Of a DNA stretch of 64,000 bases, positions 63,344 to 64,000 are shown piece by piece. The notes under the pieces were generated by a model. That model searched no databases. It saw only the letters and a list, made by a program, of their open reading frames with translations, and was not told the DNA's origin. The first letter of the stretch is position 1. Every line of letters begins with the position of its first letter. Origin of the DNA: Thiotrichales bacterium (GTDB lineage: Bacteria; Pseudomonadota; Gammaproteobacteria; Thiomicrospirales; Thiomicrospiraceae). The stretch spans positions 248,001 through 312,000 of the forward strand of contig JAFGUG010000011.1 in the NCBI GenBank assembly GCA_016938655.1, read 5' to 3'. The position numbers and the translations under genes were made by a program.

Positions 63344-63528
63344 TCAAAATTAAGGTTCAGTATGACCAGTTTTGGGGTGTCTTTCAATAAAAAAAAGACA
63401 TTCTAGGGTAAGTAAAAATAGGGCAGCCGTAGATGCTTTTTAGGGCTTGAATTTTGGTTGAAGTGTTGGGGTGGAAAGGGTAAGATTACCCTTTTTGAAT
63501 TTGCGTTATTTTATTGGAGAACTTTGCC

Positions 63529-64000
63529 GTGTTTAGAGGCAGTATGGTGGCGTTGGTCACACCGATGTTGGAAGATGAATCGGTCGATTTTGATTCCCTA
63601 GCAAAGCTGATTGAATTTCACATTGACGCGGGTACCGATGCCATTGTTGCAGTGGGTACAACGGGTGAATCTGCTACTTTAAATATGCGTGAGCATTGTG
63701 AAGTTGTTCGTTTTGTCGTCGAAAAAGTCAATAAACGTATTCCTGTTATTGCTGGAACCGGAGCAAACTCGACCAGCGAAGCGATTGAATTGACGCAATG
63801 TGCAAAAGAAGCGGGTGCAGATGCCTGCTTATTGGTATCGCCTTATTACAACAAGCCAACACAAGAAGGGTTGTTTCTTCACCATCAGAAAATTGCTGAA
63901 ACGGTTGATATTCCTCAAATACTCTACAACGTACCCGGCCGAACAGCGGTGGATATGTTGCCTGAAACCGTCATTCGACTATCGAAAATAAAGAACATTG
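63529..64000 (+). CDS. dapA: 4-hydroxy-tetrahydrodipicolinate synthase, N-terminal part (3' end outside window)
   Basis: GTG at 63529 with a TTGGAGA ribosome site opens a frame that runs off the window end (157 residues visible of about 290). The start [12 protein letters not shown], the substrate loop GTTGESATL with Thr44-Thr45, [11 protein letters not shown] and LYNVPGRT with the catalytic Tyr are all typical of DapA, the first committed enzyme of lysine and diaminopimelate synthesis. Confidence 0.95.
   Translation, partial: MFRGSMVALVTPMLEDESVDFDSLAKLIEFHIDAGTDAIVAVGTTGESATLNMREHCEVVRFVVEKVNKRIPVIAGTGANSTSEAIELTQCAKEAGADACLLVSPYYNKPTQEGLFLHHQKIAETVDIPQILYNVPGRTAVDMLPETVIRLSKIKNI

Noticed and set aside
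1-64000. Prophage, insertion sequence or genomic island
   Set aside because: No transposase, integrase, phage structural gene or tRNA-flanked repeat is seen; the repeat copies are too short and too evenly spread to be insertion sequences.
1-64000. tRNA or rRNA genes
   Set aside because: No cloverleaf with a T-arm GTTCRANNC in a proper context and no rRNA-like segments were noticed by eye; a covariance scan was not possible here.

Overview
The window is a gene-dense stretch of a gammaproteobacterial chromosome with moderate-to-low GC by eye. It carries no prophage, transposase, CRISPR array, rRNA or tRNA that I can see. Several blocks are typical gammaproteobacterial synteny: zapA–6S RNA–5-formyl-THF cyclo-ligase facing ygfB–pepP–ubiH–ubiI; purM–purN–DUF3108–dcd facing DUF2066–hda; and queG facing tsaE–amiB. 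A PPi-type phosphofructokinase, rhodanese and SoxW/TlpA-like thioredoxins, and many cyclic-di-GMP proteins suggest an autotrophic sulfur oxidiser of the Thiomicrospira/Hydrogenovibrio/Thiomicrorhabdus kind. That genus-level guess is inference.

Layout. 0-2 kb: end of an HPt/hybrid kinase, its REC-GGDEF partner and a DUF2062 membrane protein. 2-9 kb: phosphofructokinase, RNase D, mpl, a PAS-GGDEF-EAL protein and a 27-residue membrane peptide. 9-16 kb: periplasmic rhodanese, DUF4174 protein, epmC, a Cache-GGDEF-EAL protein, hemL, a TlpA-like thioredoxin and rpiA. 16-20.3 kb: a minus-strand copper-uptake cluster (TonB-dependent copper receptor, SCO1, PCuAC chaperone and an unknown secreted Cys/Met protein). 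20.7-29.7 kb: ilvA, arfB, a DUF4395 protein, dcd, the purine genes and hda. 29.8-35 kb: two thioredoxin-fold proteins, a TolC protein, a miniature HlyD-like adaptor, a small ORF, a possible PilZ protein and a PEP-CTERM protein. 35-49 kb: rlmJ, DUF4870 protein, ylqF, a GGDEF protein, a 43-residue lipoprotein, proS, an SDR, an AsmA protein, a PAS-PAS-GGDEF protein, dgt and queG. 49-64 kb: tsaE, amiB, a Cache-PAS-PAS-GGDEF protein, the ygfA/6S/zapA and ygfB/pepP/ubi blocks, a K+ channel, a LysR regulator, a PhoH-family protein, a peroxiredoxin and the start of dapA.

The most unusual signal is not a gene. A palindrome with core GCAGGCCTGC occurs 15 times perfectly, and about as often with one or two changes, roughly every 2 kb. 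It lies between genes and also inside genes in several reading frames. Its A-rich left and T-rich right flanks often stay complementary, giving dyads of up to 24 bp, and half-copies build at least one terminator. Three unrelated genes carry the same in-frame copy encoding Ser-Arg-Pro-Ala-x-Phe. It resembles HIP1 of cyanobacteria or the uptake sequences of Neisseria and Haemophilus in distribution; its function is unknown to me.

A second theme is cyclic-di-GMP: six turnover proteins plus one possible effector in 64 kb.
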